A stretch of 64,000 nt of DNA from Moniliella sp. 'wahieum' (taxonomy: Eukaryota; Basidiomycota; Moniliellomycetes; Moniliellales; Moniliellaceae), in NCBI GenBank assembly GCA_003971905.1, contig RSEE01000013.1, positions 372,001 to 436,000 of the forward strand, given 5' to 3'. The translations under genes were made by a program, and so were the position numbers. The notes under the pieces were generated by a model. The model saw only the letters and a list, made by a program, of their open reading frames with translations. It ran no database searches and was not told where the DNA came from. Shown here piece by piece: positions 1 through 11,412 of the stretch (position 1 is its first letter; each line of letters opens with the position of its first letter).

Positions 1-336
1 ACCTCGCCCACCTGGACACCACGTGGCACACCCGGAGTATGCGCGTTTCGTGCGCTACCCCTACGCTCTTGTTCCTCTCTGCGCTCCAGAACGCAGAGTT
101 CCGCGCCGCCGCTGAGCGCGAGGGCTGGGCCGCCATGGCCCGCAGCCAGATGCTGGGCCACTGGGCCGTATGGTTCGTTCCTGTCTCCCGCCTTGCGCCC
201 ACCGCCCCTGCTTGCTGACCCTAGCCGCCCCTCCCTGTTGCCCCTGCACAGGCGCATGCCGGCGGAAGAAGACCAGCCCGAGGGGTCGTCGGCGCCGCCG
301 CCTGCCCTCGTCCCACCGGCGCCTAGTGAACACTGA
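1..336 (+). CDS. 3' end of an unidentified gene (partial)
   Basis: Three short coding blocks can be joined by two introns: exon to 49, intron 50-89 (GTGCGC..CAG, 40 nt), exon 90-172, intron about 173-251, exon 252-336 ending in TGA. The joined tail reads PEYARF-NAEFRAAAERE and ends in an Ala/Pro-rich segment finishing APSEH. The second donor is uncertain: GTATGG at 168 would give a different tail stopping near 326. The 5' part lies outside the window. I do not recognise the family; the middle exon is a charged amphipathic helix like those of small mitochondrial proteins, but that is only an impression. Confidence 0.3.
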   Translation, partial: TSPTWTPRGTPGVCAFRALPLRSCSSLRSRTQSSAPPLSARAGPPWPAARCWATGPYGSFLSPALRPPPLLADPSRPSLLPLHRRMPAEEDQPEGSSAPPPALVPPAPSEH

Positions 337-1663
337 GCTGAGTCTCACGTGCTGGGCGCGAATGCTGATGCATGATGAGCCTCATCGCTGCGCGCAGCCC
401 CAAGGGCCTGGCGTCGGGCGCTATCGGGCCCGAGCGTTGTGGTAGATGGGATGCCGGTGTAATAGGATGGTCACCAACAATCGATAACCGGTAACCCGAA
501 CGGCGCTCCGAGCCCAAACCCGGTCTTCCCCCGCCTTCCGCGCTCTTGCACATGTGACATGTGATGCCAGCACGTGGGGGGCGCGCCAAGCAGCTGCGAC
601 TCAGTCGTCGTGCTCACTAACACGCCGTCCGTCGCAACAGCGTCCGGCGTGCGCCAGCACGGGTGACGCTCACCCATGTCGGCCGAGTAGGGAATATCGG
701 CCGGGGCTCAACTCACTAATCAATCACGTCGAAGCCAAGACCGAAGCTGGGCGCGGGAAGGTTAGCCCAGCATTGGCCTGTCTTCGACTCTGCGTCTCGG
801 CCGCTCAGGCCAGCAGCCGTCGCATGCTTGCTGACTCGCGTGTTCCTTGCCTCCGTCGGGCCCCCGGCCGCACTAGTCACTTACCCTAAGGCCTCCCTCT
901 CTGGCCCCTCCCGCCCCCTCCCCCTGCCCCTCCCCCGCCTCTCCACCCTTCAGCCTCGCCACTGCCACGCTGCCGGTGGCTCTCCCCGCGGTGGCCGAGA
1001 CATGGAAGCCGCCTGTCCATGCTGTCAGAAGCTCAGCGCTGAGTCGGAGCAGCATGCTGCGGGTGCCTCGGACCTGAGGTGCCTCTCTTGCCCAATTCTT
1101 TGCCCTGTCGTACATGTCGCCGTCACTGGCGCCACGCCGCAGAGCATCTACCAGCTAGCAGGATGAATTCATATTGGCCTTGAATATTGCATAGCTGGAA
1201 ACTTGATCGACTTGATCTTGGGCCCACTCTCGTGGGTCCTCGTCACCGGCCACTCTCGCTTCTCACAATCTTCGGCTATTTCTCTCTGGGCGCCTAGCGG
1301 AGGGGCTGGAGTGCAACTGCCCCTCTCCCTCCCCCACCCTTGTTCCTGTCCATGGCTCGGGGAAAAAGCATGATGCATGAGGCGTGGCCACTTGGTACTA
1401 TCACACTGCGCCCTCGGCGCCGGTCACATACACACTTTGCGCCCAGGCAGAGCAAAGGTCCTGCAACTGTCACCGTTGTCACCAATCCTCGTTGAGGACA
1501 GTCTCCCGCGGCTCAGTCTCGGTCTGTGCCATAGTCATGGTTCCTTGAAGGGTAATGCAGGTTTTGAACTACCTTTTCGTGCGCCAGGTCTTTCCTCCCG
1601 CAAAAGTCTCGCTCCTCTTGGCACAACCACACCACCATTGCCATTTCCACTCCTCTGCAGGTC
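337..1663. other. Intergenic, no supported gene
   Basis: No conserved open frame or RNA gene was recognised. It contains ATGCAT-centred repeats near 365-380 and a C-rich pyrimidine stretch around 890-950. It separates two plus-strand genes and presumably holds the promoter of the next one. Confidence 0.4.
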
Positions 1664-3619
1664 ATGGAGAATCTTTGGCCTTTGGCAGGTACGCCTCTCC
1701 TCCCTCCAGGGAGCACGACGGGTGCAGAGGGTGAGGCGAGCTGTGTCCTCTCTCCTTGCGAGAGTAACGCTGCTTTCGCCACACCCTCCTTTCATCTTGG
1801 GCTCAACGGTGAAGACCCTCTTGGCTCGCTGCACACTCCCGTCGCACCCAGACCCCTTTCTTTCATGGCCTTAGCGTCACCTGTTCCATCGACAGAGCTC
1901 TGGGACCCCAACAATGCCTTGGCCACGGGCGGGTTTCCGTCTCTTTCTCCTCTCTTTCAGCAGGACGAGCCACTTCAGGAGGTCGGAGGCATCATGCCCT
2001 TCTCATCTGTCGAGAAGGAACAATTTCCTTATCTCAGTGTCGGCTTAAGCCCTCCGAACTCGGCGACTTTGGAACTGTTTCCCCCGACATCACCGTTGGT
2101 CTCCCCTGCCCCCTATGCCGTGCAAGCTCCGCGCTCCCACCGATCGCACTTTACTCTCCCCACATTCCATCCCTATGATCACAAGGGCGCTCGGCGCCCA
2201 AGTCTGCCTCGCCCTTTTCTCGGGTGATTGAATTGGCAGAGGGAAACCAACCGCTACAACCCCGAAATGCAGCCCCTCTTGGCGAAGCAAGTTCAAGTTC
2301 CTCGCCCGCCACCTTCGTCGGCGGACACTGCAGAGTCCACATCGTTATCCGTCGATATGCCGTTTCCCCTCTCGGCCGCTGATTCAAGAACCGCATTTGG
2401 GCCGCCTCCGTACCTGTTGCGCTTGCCCCTACACTTGATATCACAACCCTGCCGCTACCCCTGGCTGCCAAGTTGCCTTCGGTCCTCTCCCAGGTCCCGC
2501 TGAAGGTACGAAGGACCCAAACACGTACAAACCTGGCACCAGTACTCGCGGCAATGGCTCAGTGCGTCCTCCTCCCCTTCCATCCAGGTAACTAGAAAGA
2601 TGCAGAATATACTAACGTTTGTGTGGGCAATTCAAAAGGCGCTTATCAGTGACGCTGTCCCTCTGCTGCAAAACGGGGTACACTATAACCTAGGGATCAC
2701 AGAATTGAGTGATACATTCGTCAAGGTGTATTACACGGACGATGGGTGTGAGCCGCGTCTGGAGAACGAATCAGTGACGACCCGTCAATGGGTAAGGTCT
2801 ACCTTGCCCCTGTGCCGTCGCGACGGGTACACTTTGCCCAGCAGCAACTCGACAATCTGTTGAAGCATACTGCTCTTCTGTCGGGGGGCAAACAAGGATT
2901 TGTGCTGGAGGACGTGCCGGATTGGGAAGAGCTAAAGGAAGAGTTGACGGCTTCTGGACCGTTCAAAACGGACCGTATTTGGGAAAAAGTAGTGGTCGCT
3001 AAGAAACGATGGGATGAGCATGAAGAATACTCATCGTGTCTGACCGTTGCCGCTCGCGCGACTCGGCACCATTGGTGGCGCACTCTTCCTCCTCTCCGAC
3101 CGCATCTGCACCGCTCACGTCTGTCGGCTCGGATCCTTCCCGATCTACGTCCACTTCCCTCGTGCCTGGGAGCACCATGGGCAACACACTTGCCTTCAAC
3201 TCTGCATCCTCCTGCCCGTCACGTACTGGTGCTCGGTACGAGGAAGCAGAGGGCCTACAGGCCTCCCAACTTGCCTCTTCCTCTCGGGCGTTGGCTGAGC
3301 GGTGTACTGCCGTACCCGTGTCACGGCCAAGGTGCGTACAGACCGTCGTGGGGTCTTGGTTTCCATCACAGACAGACGTAGGATGTGCACCGCGCCCACG
3401 GATCGCAAACAGCGAGCCATGGTAAGCAAGTTTGTGCATCAGTTGGCCGCCGATCAACTCGATCTCGCCGAAGTCCAAGCCGTCATCAAGGTCATCCTTT
3501 CTTCCCCGCTGCTCTCGGGCCATGACCGGCACTACTACTCGGAGTGGCTCTCGTCTTCCCGCTATGCGCAAGTCCTACGTGCAGCGCAGGTACGCAAACA
3601 ACACACTGCTAGCGCCTGA
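1664..3619 (+). CDS. Hypothetical protein, fragmented frame, at least one intron
   Basis: Several open blocks on the plus strand look like one gene: a Pro/Ser-rich N-terminal block (1664-2227 and on to about 2500), a middle block from about 2600, and a C-terminal block to 3619. The best local evidence is an intron at 2792-2841 (GTAAGG..CAG, 50 nt, phase 0) that joins SVTTRQW to QQLDNLLKHTALLSGG and continues into an acidic helical region (DVPDWEELKEELTASG). A Ser/Thr-rich linker follows, then a helical segment with HQLAADQLDLAEVQAV. The frame changes several times, as in other genes here. I do not recognise the family, and the exact start is a guess. Confidence 0.3.
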
Positions 3620-4174
3620 TCTCATACCGACATTAGACCATCGAATCGTGCACTTACAAACGGGCAACATGGTACCCCCAAATTCTCATTCTCCAAGTCG
3701 CATCTTCATCATCATCGATAGCTGTTGGGACGGCGAGGGGCGATGCTCTTCTTTCCGCTTTTATAGGTCCCTTCGTGTGTAGTGCTCGTCCTTCATTAGC
3801 TCTCTCTTTCTCGCATATAATACTTTCTCATGGCATCGAAATGCTTTGGATGTTTGCCCGCGGCAACGGCCCTCTCTCTCTCCTTCCGTTGGTCCCACCG
3901 TACTGTGCGCGCATACACGTATACACGCAGGACAGCGTGAAAGACAACATCTACTACTGTCTCTCAGACACGTTGGACTTGATTCAAATTGCCGTGGGCG
4001 TATTACTCGAAGTGGCGTGTGTGCAAATTATGGGGGGGATAAATAGTTCTACAAATAGTATTAGTCTTTGCTGAGTGTTATTGCTCTAGGCCCGTATGTC
4101 TTTCTGCCCCACGGTCGCTTCGGAAGCGACAACGTATCGTAACTGAAAATGCCTCTGCGAGGAAGTGTGTACAT
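3620..4174. other. Convergent intergenic region, no supported gene
   Basis: This lies between the 3' end of the plus-strand hypothetical gene and the 3' end of the minus-strand coiled-coil gene. A 99-residue open frame at 3775-4074 has no recognisable features. Nothing else is seen. Confidence 0.35.
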
Positions 4175-7100
4175 TCAATTTCCTGGCTGGTGCAACACCG
4201 TGGACTCCGCTGCATAAGCGGCAAGCCCATCGACCCTCATCCCTCCTTCCTGCGCCTGAGAAGGCTCTGTGCTCTCCATCGCGCCAAATGCCTTTAGACG
4301 GAGACGGGCCTGGGTCTTATCCTCCTCCGGCGCCGATACGTCAGCAAGGATCCTTTGGGCCCGTTCAATCTCTTGGTCACGTTGGCGCTGCTGAGCGGTC
4401 TGCCGCTTGCGCATATCCTCTTCGAGTAACCGCTGGGAATGCTGCTGATATGCCAGCGCCGACGCGGTCTGGCGTGCCGTCTCCCCTTTCCCTTTTACCT
4501 GGGCCTGGAGAGCTTGGATCTGCTGAGAAAGTTCGGCAGCCGCCCTTGTTTCTGACGCCATCACCGTCGCGTGGTTCCGGTTCAACTCTGCCAGCTTGGC
4601 GAAATGGGTAGAACGAAGACTAGGCCCCTCGTTACGGATGGCCTCCAGCTCATTCTTGGCCCGGACCAAGCGCTTCTCCGTTCGAGCCACTTTGGCCTCG
4701 ACTTGTTCAATTTCACGCAAGCCAGAAGCGTGGCGGTCGTAATGTTGACGGAGTGTCTCTTCCTGGCCTCGCAGGGACGCTTGCATCTTAGGCACCTTTC
4801 CCTCTGCTGTTGTAGCTGCCTTGCTTTCCTTCTCGTACACAGACCACATTTGCGCCAACTGGGAGGGGGAACAGTCGAACTCGGATGGCTCGGACAGGTT
4901 ACCACGGTTATCCACCTGATGGCCGTCGCAATCGAACCATGGCGAGAGACGAATATCGTTGAGAAGCAAGTGGCTCACGAGTGGGTCTGCCCGTACGACC
5001 AAAATCTCCCTCTCCGAGTCATTCACATGCACCGAGAGCAACACCTATCTCTTGAACCATCGAGCGCAACGTTAGCATTGCCTTTGGGGCGATTGAACCA
5101 TCCCAAATCGCAGACCCAGTCGCTCTTGGTACGTAAAAGTGCATCCGGAGGGGCGAGGTACCCAAGATGAGACTTGACAGTTGGCTCTTCAGAAAAGAAG
5201 GCACTTGCGCCGCCTTGTCCACCCGGTCGGCAATGAAGTGTCGTGCAACTTGGGAAGATTGGCTATATAGGCGTTTCGAAGAATTGAGACGGTAGGGAAG
5301 AAGGGCCGTCGGCATTGGGAAGACGGGGGGGAGGGATGCCGCTGCAAATCAACGTCAGTATAGCAAGGGCGGGCCAGAATGGGAAGAAGCAAAACTCACG
5401 TGGCCGAAGAAGTGCAGCCTGCTCTTGTTGTCCTTTTAGTACCAAATCCAGCTCGTCTCCACTCTCCAACCCCTCAGCGAGTGCCTGGGAATCAAAGCCA
5501 TCAGGTACCCTGAGGAGGGAGATCTTAGTCTCGGGCGAAGGCGTAGGTAAGATCCAGGTACCCACACGGGGAGCACATTCACTGGTTCCCCGCATATGGC
5601 GCACCAATGTGAGCAACCGGTGGGTCGGCAACACCAGGAAAGGCAGGATCGAATGTAAATTTGCCCGCAGAGGGTATAAATATATCCGACCAAGTAAGCT
5701 TCCGAACTAGCGGGCCACATCCAAAGAGTCCGCGTCCTTGCGGAACTTTAGGTGTTGTTCTAGCGGCGTGGTCTTGTAGGTCTCATTCCAACTCACCAGT
5801 TTCGAAGAACGAGAAAGTTTGGGGGCATTGGGGGGATCAACAGGCGTAGATGAGCCTGTACATGGGTGGGGTTAGGGAAATGAGATGGCCCATTCTGAGT
5901 TGCCGCATTTGGCACCTTCGGTGGCGCTGTGGCAGAGGGCAAATTCGTCCCCGGATGGGAGACAGTGCTGTTCTGGGCTTTGGTTGGTGGGGCTGAGACT
6001 GAACCGGCAGAGCTGGAGGAAGCTGCTCCTTCAGACCTTGAGGCACCAGTCTTGGGCGGTGGGATTGCCGATGAAATCTGAGGTTTAATATCCAAATGTG
6101 TAGAGGATGGCCTCGTTTTTTCAGACCGCGAGTCGCTAGTTCTTGCTGCTGAGACCGTTGGCAAGATAGGTTTGACATCCCGTGATGCAGTATCTTGATT
6201 CGCGTTCTGAAGCGGGGCGAGCTTGGGCACGGGAGGCTGCCAGTGAAGCCTTGTCTGTGGTAGGTGTGGGCTTGATATCCGAGGGCTGAGCTGAAGGCCC
6301 TGCAAGTACAAGCTTTGAGCTCAATCCTCCGGTTGAGTGGCGGGCTGCTGGCTTAGCAGATGTGGCAGGTGGTGGGCCAGAAACACGTGCCGCCTCCGAC
6401 GTACTCACGGAGGCACGCTGATGCGTAGGATTAGAGCTAGAAGCTGGTGCGAGGGTGAGGGTAGAACTTTTCTTCTGGAGGTCGGGTGGACGGAGGGGAA
6501 GGGTCATTCCTTTCGTAGAATGGGGGAGTGAAGGGCCGGACCGTTGTAGTGTACCTGATCCCAAAGACCGACGAGCGACGGGAACCTCGACATGAGGGCG
6601 GTTGACAGGGGCCGTCCGATTGATTTGCCGTTTAGGGATAAACGCAGCAGCCCGAGCGGGGTTCGTATAGGCCTTACGGGGCGGAGGATCCTGGTTTGAA
6701 TTGGACGAGGACTGCTCCGTTGCCACGGGTGGACGTGATGAGGGAGGGACTGTTGTTGTCTTTACCAGCGGTCGGATTGGACGAGGGCTGCCCCGCCGCC
6801 ACGAGAGGGTGGGGGGGGAGGGGCGGGCCCTTTATCTTTCGCAGGGGTTGGATTGGACGAGGGCTGCTCCGCCGTCACGGGAGGGGTGTGGTGAGGGGGG
6901 TGCGGCTGCTTTGTCTTTTTCCGTATGGGTGGCTCTAGGCTGGAGCCACCATTCGAGGAGCTGGGCTCAGATGAGCGAGGAGGGACAGCCGGAGCCAAAG
7001 GCGTGGCACTTGGCCGTGGGTGGTCCGGAGCTGTACTGCTTCGAGTTGTTTGGGTTGGCGGCTCGGTGTTGGGCGTCGATGATGGCCTGCCTTTCGATGG

Positions 7101-7987
7101 GGGGCTGAGACGATAGGGCAAGGCTGACGGATGCCGTAAGAGCGCGAGATGGAGGCATCGAATGCTGAGTAGCCGAACCAGTTGATATGCTCCCTTCTGT
7201 GGGGCGACCAGTTTTTCCTGGTGGCTCCGGAGCGGAAGGGGCTGCTCGGTCGAATTTGAAGGCGAACGGTAGCCTGTGAGGTGGCGGCCGAAGTGGTACC
7301 CTCGAGGCGATTGGAGGCGGCGCGACAGACCCAGTACTCATCCGCGAGGAAAGGTGGCGCGAGCTCGAAAGTTTAGAAGAGCGTGGCCTGGGGGGTTGTG
7401 GTTCAGTGACGGAATGGGTTCGAGGCGGGGAGCGGTGCCTCTTTTCCCTAGAAGAAGGCATAGGCGCCCTGGAGGAACTAGAAGGTCGTGATCGGTCGTC
7501 CGAATATGGTAGGGTGGGTGTAGCAGAAGTATCGCTTTTCTGGGTGGCTGAGGGAGGACGGTCAAATTGGGACGAATTCTGAGTAAATCGCGATACATAC
7601 CTTTTCGCGTCCCCAGCGAGTAGAGACGACGCGAGGCGCTGTGGCAGAGCTCCGATCAGATGGTGTTGCCGCGGTAATGCCTGAATTGGCATTTGCGGTT
7701 AATGGCGCGGCAGGCGCCGCTGCCGAGTCCAGGTAGCGGATGCAGGTCTTTTGGCTTGAGAGAGCGGCTGGGCGAACCCGTGGCTTCGGTGGTGTCCGCG
7801 GTGGCTGAGATTGCTGGCTGTAGGACACAAATACGACGCTGTCGTCCGATTCGGAACCGTAATCGAGCTCTCCAGTATCACCCTGGGAAAGGCCAAGGCG
7901 CGCTGAGATGTCGTCAGCTGCGCGATTGATAGACGCTGCGCCACGACGTGATTTTATTCTCGCCTGCCACCGCATAGGGATATTCAT
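4175..7987 (-). CDS. Large hypothetical protein: Ser/Pro-rich N-terminus, coiled-coil C-terminus
   Basis: A chain of minus-strand frames runs from an ATG at 7987 (MNIPMRWQARIKSRRG) to a stop at 4175. The first roughly 500 residues are disordered, rich in Ser, Pro, Arg and Thr, with an acidic patch (GELDYGSESDDSVVF). A more conserved-looking central part follows (WNETYKTTPLEQHLKFRKD and VGTWILPTPSPETKISLLRV). The last 200 residues are a strong coiled coil rich in Glu, Gln, Arg and Ala, roughly from the AQMWSVYEKESKAA segment onward. The frame switches several times; some switches could be introns. The plan (disordered head, globular middle, coiled-coil tail) suits a scaffold or chromatin-complex subunit, but I cannot assign a family. 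Confidence 0.45.
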
Positions 7988-9446
7988 GGGGTACTCCGGG
8001 GGTTGTCAGGATGGGCGGGGCGAGTGTGGGTCGCGAACGTAGGCTCGCGTCGCTTCTTGGCCGGCGGGCGAGGGGGTCGCTGACGCGTCAGTGGAGGTGG
8101 GGGCGGGATCGCTGTCATAGCGAGGGCGCTTCGTGCGGGGGGGCGCTGGGAAGAGGCGATGTCGCAGGGGGCATGGTGACTACAGCGTCGCCGACGCCGA
8201 TCCCGAGGCGAAGGGCAGCGACGCGATGGTGGTGGCTGTGCTCCGGCCAAGTCCCAAGCCAGCCAAGCAGCCGACGCGTGACGGCGCGGCGTGCACCCCG
8301 CTGGACCATCCCGCAGCCCCCGCCAATTCCGCCTTCCGCTGCTTACGTCAGCCATCCCATCGCCCCCCCCCCCCCCCGCTCATGTCGTGTCGCCCCAATT
8401 TCGGCAGCCACTGTCTACTTGCCTCGTCGTGTCATGCGAATACGCTAATCATGGGTGCTGCACTCATTGCTTGGGGCAAGATGAAGCTGAAGCTTGAAGC
8501 TTGGAGTAGAGCTTGAAGCTAAGTCCAATGTGCTCGCTCCGCGAAACAGCAAAAAGATTGCCAGGGTGCTGTAAAAGGAGAATGAGATCGATGAGAGGGA
8601 ACAGTGATCGTGGTGAGGGTGTATATATAGGTTGAACTAATACACTCGCTTCATTGGGAATTTTCGCTACCTCTCGCGCGCGTCGCCCTTCCCCCTCCGC
8701 CTGTCTGCCTTCTGCTCCATGTGCCCTCGGTATTCTTTTACATCTTTCCCCAACGGTGACGACTATATTTCCGCCCTTGTCTATCAATAACGAGCTGAAT
8801 GGGCCTGCATGGATTGTGCGTCTGTAAGTCTCTGTATAGCAACCGCTATTAGTGAATGTCTCTTCGAGTTCAGTTGAACATTGAAGCTAATACTACTATT
8901 TGAGGAAAAGGGAATTACACCCATCTTCCGAGAGTGTGGCATGGCTGAGGCCTGGAGGGACTGAGTAGGAGTAATCCTAAGAGTAACCGCGAGTACGGAG
9001 TGTTGAGCTCCTTATAGTAGGCCTGTATACGAGTGCATATATATCCTGCTGGCTGTGCATGGGACAAGTGTTCCACACAACGTGCCTTTCTTCCGCCGCT
9101 CGTAACACGTAAACACTGGCCTGGTGCATATATAGGCGGTCCCCGCTGCGCCGACAACAACCGTGGCGCAAAGCCCCTTGCGCCCTTTAGTTCTTGCGCC
9201 CTTTCGCAATATACCGCCGCCGGACGGCTGGGCTTCCTGGTTCTCGGCGGACTCGATATTCTCCTGCTTTCCCCACCACCCGCCACCCCCTCTTCTTTGT
9301 CTCCCGCGTCTGGCACGCTGTCCCTGCCCCCCTTCGCCCATATTGTATCCACAACCTCATCCATATCCTCCTGTACCCCTTCTATATCGTCCGTGCCCCC
9401 ATCCCCTCTAATCGCAGCCTGGTTACATCCATACCAAGCATAAAAG
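7988..9446. other. Divergent intergenic region with short repeats
   Basis: It separates a minus-strand gene start (7987) from a possible plus-strand gene (9447). It contains a C12 run near 8367-8378, AAGCTT-centred repeats at 8483-8520 and two TATATA-like elements (8621-8627 and about 9040). No conserved coding frame is seen. Confidence 0.35.
8483..8520. repeat. AAGCTT-centred direct repeats
   Basis: Four partly overlapping copies of a GCTTGAAGCT-like motif occur within 38 bases. The same motif recurs at 29985-30000, 30235-30255, about 30715 and, in longer form, at 46656-46682. Confidence 0.7.
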
Positions 9447-10439
9447 ATGCGCATCAGCCTGCTCCTCCTATGCCTTTCTCCCCTGCTGTGTGGGCACACA
9501 ACAGCCCCTTCCCGTCCTCGGTCACCTTCCCTCATGGTCCCGCCGCTGCTTCGTCCATCGCGCTGAGCCTCGCTTCACTCGCGAGTGAAGCATCGGCATG
9601 GCGTGTTCACGCTGCATATCTACAAGGCCTCCCACTATCCCGCCAGTGCTTCAGGTGCGGTGCCCTCTGATGATCCCGTCAAGTCGTGGTGGGCCCACGC
9701 TTCTTCCTACAGGCTGAACATTATCCTTCCAGCGCCCCAGCTGCCGCTTCCCTCGCTCGACCCGTCAAGTCTTGGTGGGACCCGCCAAGTCTCACTCGAG
9801 GAGTCTGGCACACAAGTCAGCGGCCTCGGCGCTGCGTGCATCGAAATCGCAGCAACTTGCCTCCCTCTCGTCAAAAAAGGCAATGGAAACCGTCCCTCAC
9901 ATTGAGGAACATTCGGATGCTGCCACAACGGTTTCTGTGCCCAACCGCAAGAAGCCTTCCTCCTCATTTGTTGATGACCCCCCTACGACAGTTGTCCTTG
10001 CATAGCCGGAAGAGGCCTTCATCTTCTTTGGTCGTTGACCCTGCCACCACTGTTGGCCCTCTGCACTCGCGCAAAAAGCCTTCCTCATCCACTGTCGATG
10101 ACCACCCAACCACAGTTGGCCCTGTTCCCTCCCGGGAAGAAACCCAATTCATATTGGTCCCGCGCTCCCACCACGGTTGGCCCTTTGCCCTCCGCAGCCT
10201 ACACAACGACTTCGTTAACGACCCCGACCCAAGGTTGGCCCGCGTCCTATGAGCCCGCCAAGTGTCGCACCAAGCGTGACGGACCCATCCAAGATCTCTT
10301 GGCTTTCCCATGCCGCCTCGTCTCCTTCTCCCAGGCCCTCAAGTCGGCTGACGCAGCCGCTTCTGCCTGGCGTGCGCATGCGTCCAAAGTCCGTCTATCG
10401 GCAAGCGAAGCTGCCAAGTCGCTCGCACCTTCGGTGTAG
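9447..10439 (+). CDS. Possible secreted Ser/Ala-rich repeat protein, frame broken
   Basis: The ATG at 9447 begins a typical signal peptide (MRISLLLLCLSPLLCG). Downstream, three frames alternate, but each carries Ser/Ala-rich coding-like text with internal repeats: DPVKSWW twice (about 9676 and 9762) with a weaker relative near 10272, and a module of about 20 residues with the pattern SRKKPSSS..DDP.TTVGP at about 9946-10005, 10008-10064 and 10065-10124. The end is taken at the stop after SASEAAKSLAPSV (10437-10439). Repeats and signal peptide fit a cell-surface or secreted protein. It may instead be a decayed gene, because breaks are dense and no conserved domain anchors it. Confidence 0.3.
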
Positions 10440-11412
10440 AGCGTACTGCCTCATGGGGCACGTGGATGTCCCCCCGTCTCTCTCGGTTACATTACATTTC
10501 TGTCATGCGTTTTTCTTCTTCTTCCGGTCATGTCAGAAGCGGAGCGGAGGTTCCGCCCGACGACACTTCTCGCTCAATTGCTCCTTTTCTATCGCTGTGT
10601 GGAGGAGAGCCAGACACATCGTCCCCCTCACGTCTCACACCTCACATGCACGCAACTTGCCGTCATCACCCCGTATACGCTTTCATCCCAATCCCACCAA
10701 CAGAGGTTCATTTTGGCTCCGATCACTTTTTTCATTTTATCGTCACTTGAGTTGGTTCTTTGGTCGACAGGTCTTCTGCTCTGGCAGCAAAAGTCTCACC
10801 ATTCTGCGCGTGGTTCCCTGCTCAAAGTCAGGTTCACAAATCATCGAGATGTCCATTTGTTGTGCGTGGGTCTGGGAGCGTCAGTTGAGCGCCAGACGCG
10901 GTGTTGGTTGAGGTTGAACGTTGAGTGTAGAGGGTGCTGCGCGCGGCCCGTTTGAAACGATTGGGCGGGCAGGCACTAGGCACGGCAGGCACAGGCAGGC
11001 GCCTTGCCAGCAGCGGCAGCCCGATAGCTGGAAACAATTCAGGCGCTGAAGCGCGCAAGTGGGATGACGTGAATGGCGGGTGGCGCGTGACGGCTGGCGC
11101 GATGGGTGACGGGTGCTAGTGTTGGCCAGATGGGGTCGAGGAACAGGGCGAGTGTGCGGTGCAGCAGGCCGGGGCCAGTATGGGCGATGCGTCATGGGCG
11201 TTGGCTCAGCGCTCCGCCTGAGCGCGACCAGGCAGCTGCGCGTGTGCTGAGCTCAGCCGCCAGACACGCTCGTGCCGCGCCCAGGCGCTTGCACCGCGTC
11301 CCAGGCCCAAGGGCGCCGGAGCAGGCTGCTGTCCTCCCCCTGGGTCCTTCTCCCTCGGCCCTCCTTTCCGCTTCCTCCTCCATCCGCGCACCTTCCTCCC
11401 CCCTCCCTCCCC
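10440..11412. other. Intergenic, no supported gene
   Basis: No conserved coding sequence is seen. One AACGTT-centred repeat (GGTTGAACGTTGAG) lies near 10912-10925, and the 150 bases before 11413 are C/T-rich, as is common upstream of fungal starts. Confidence 0.35.
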
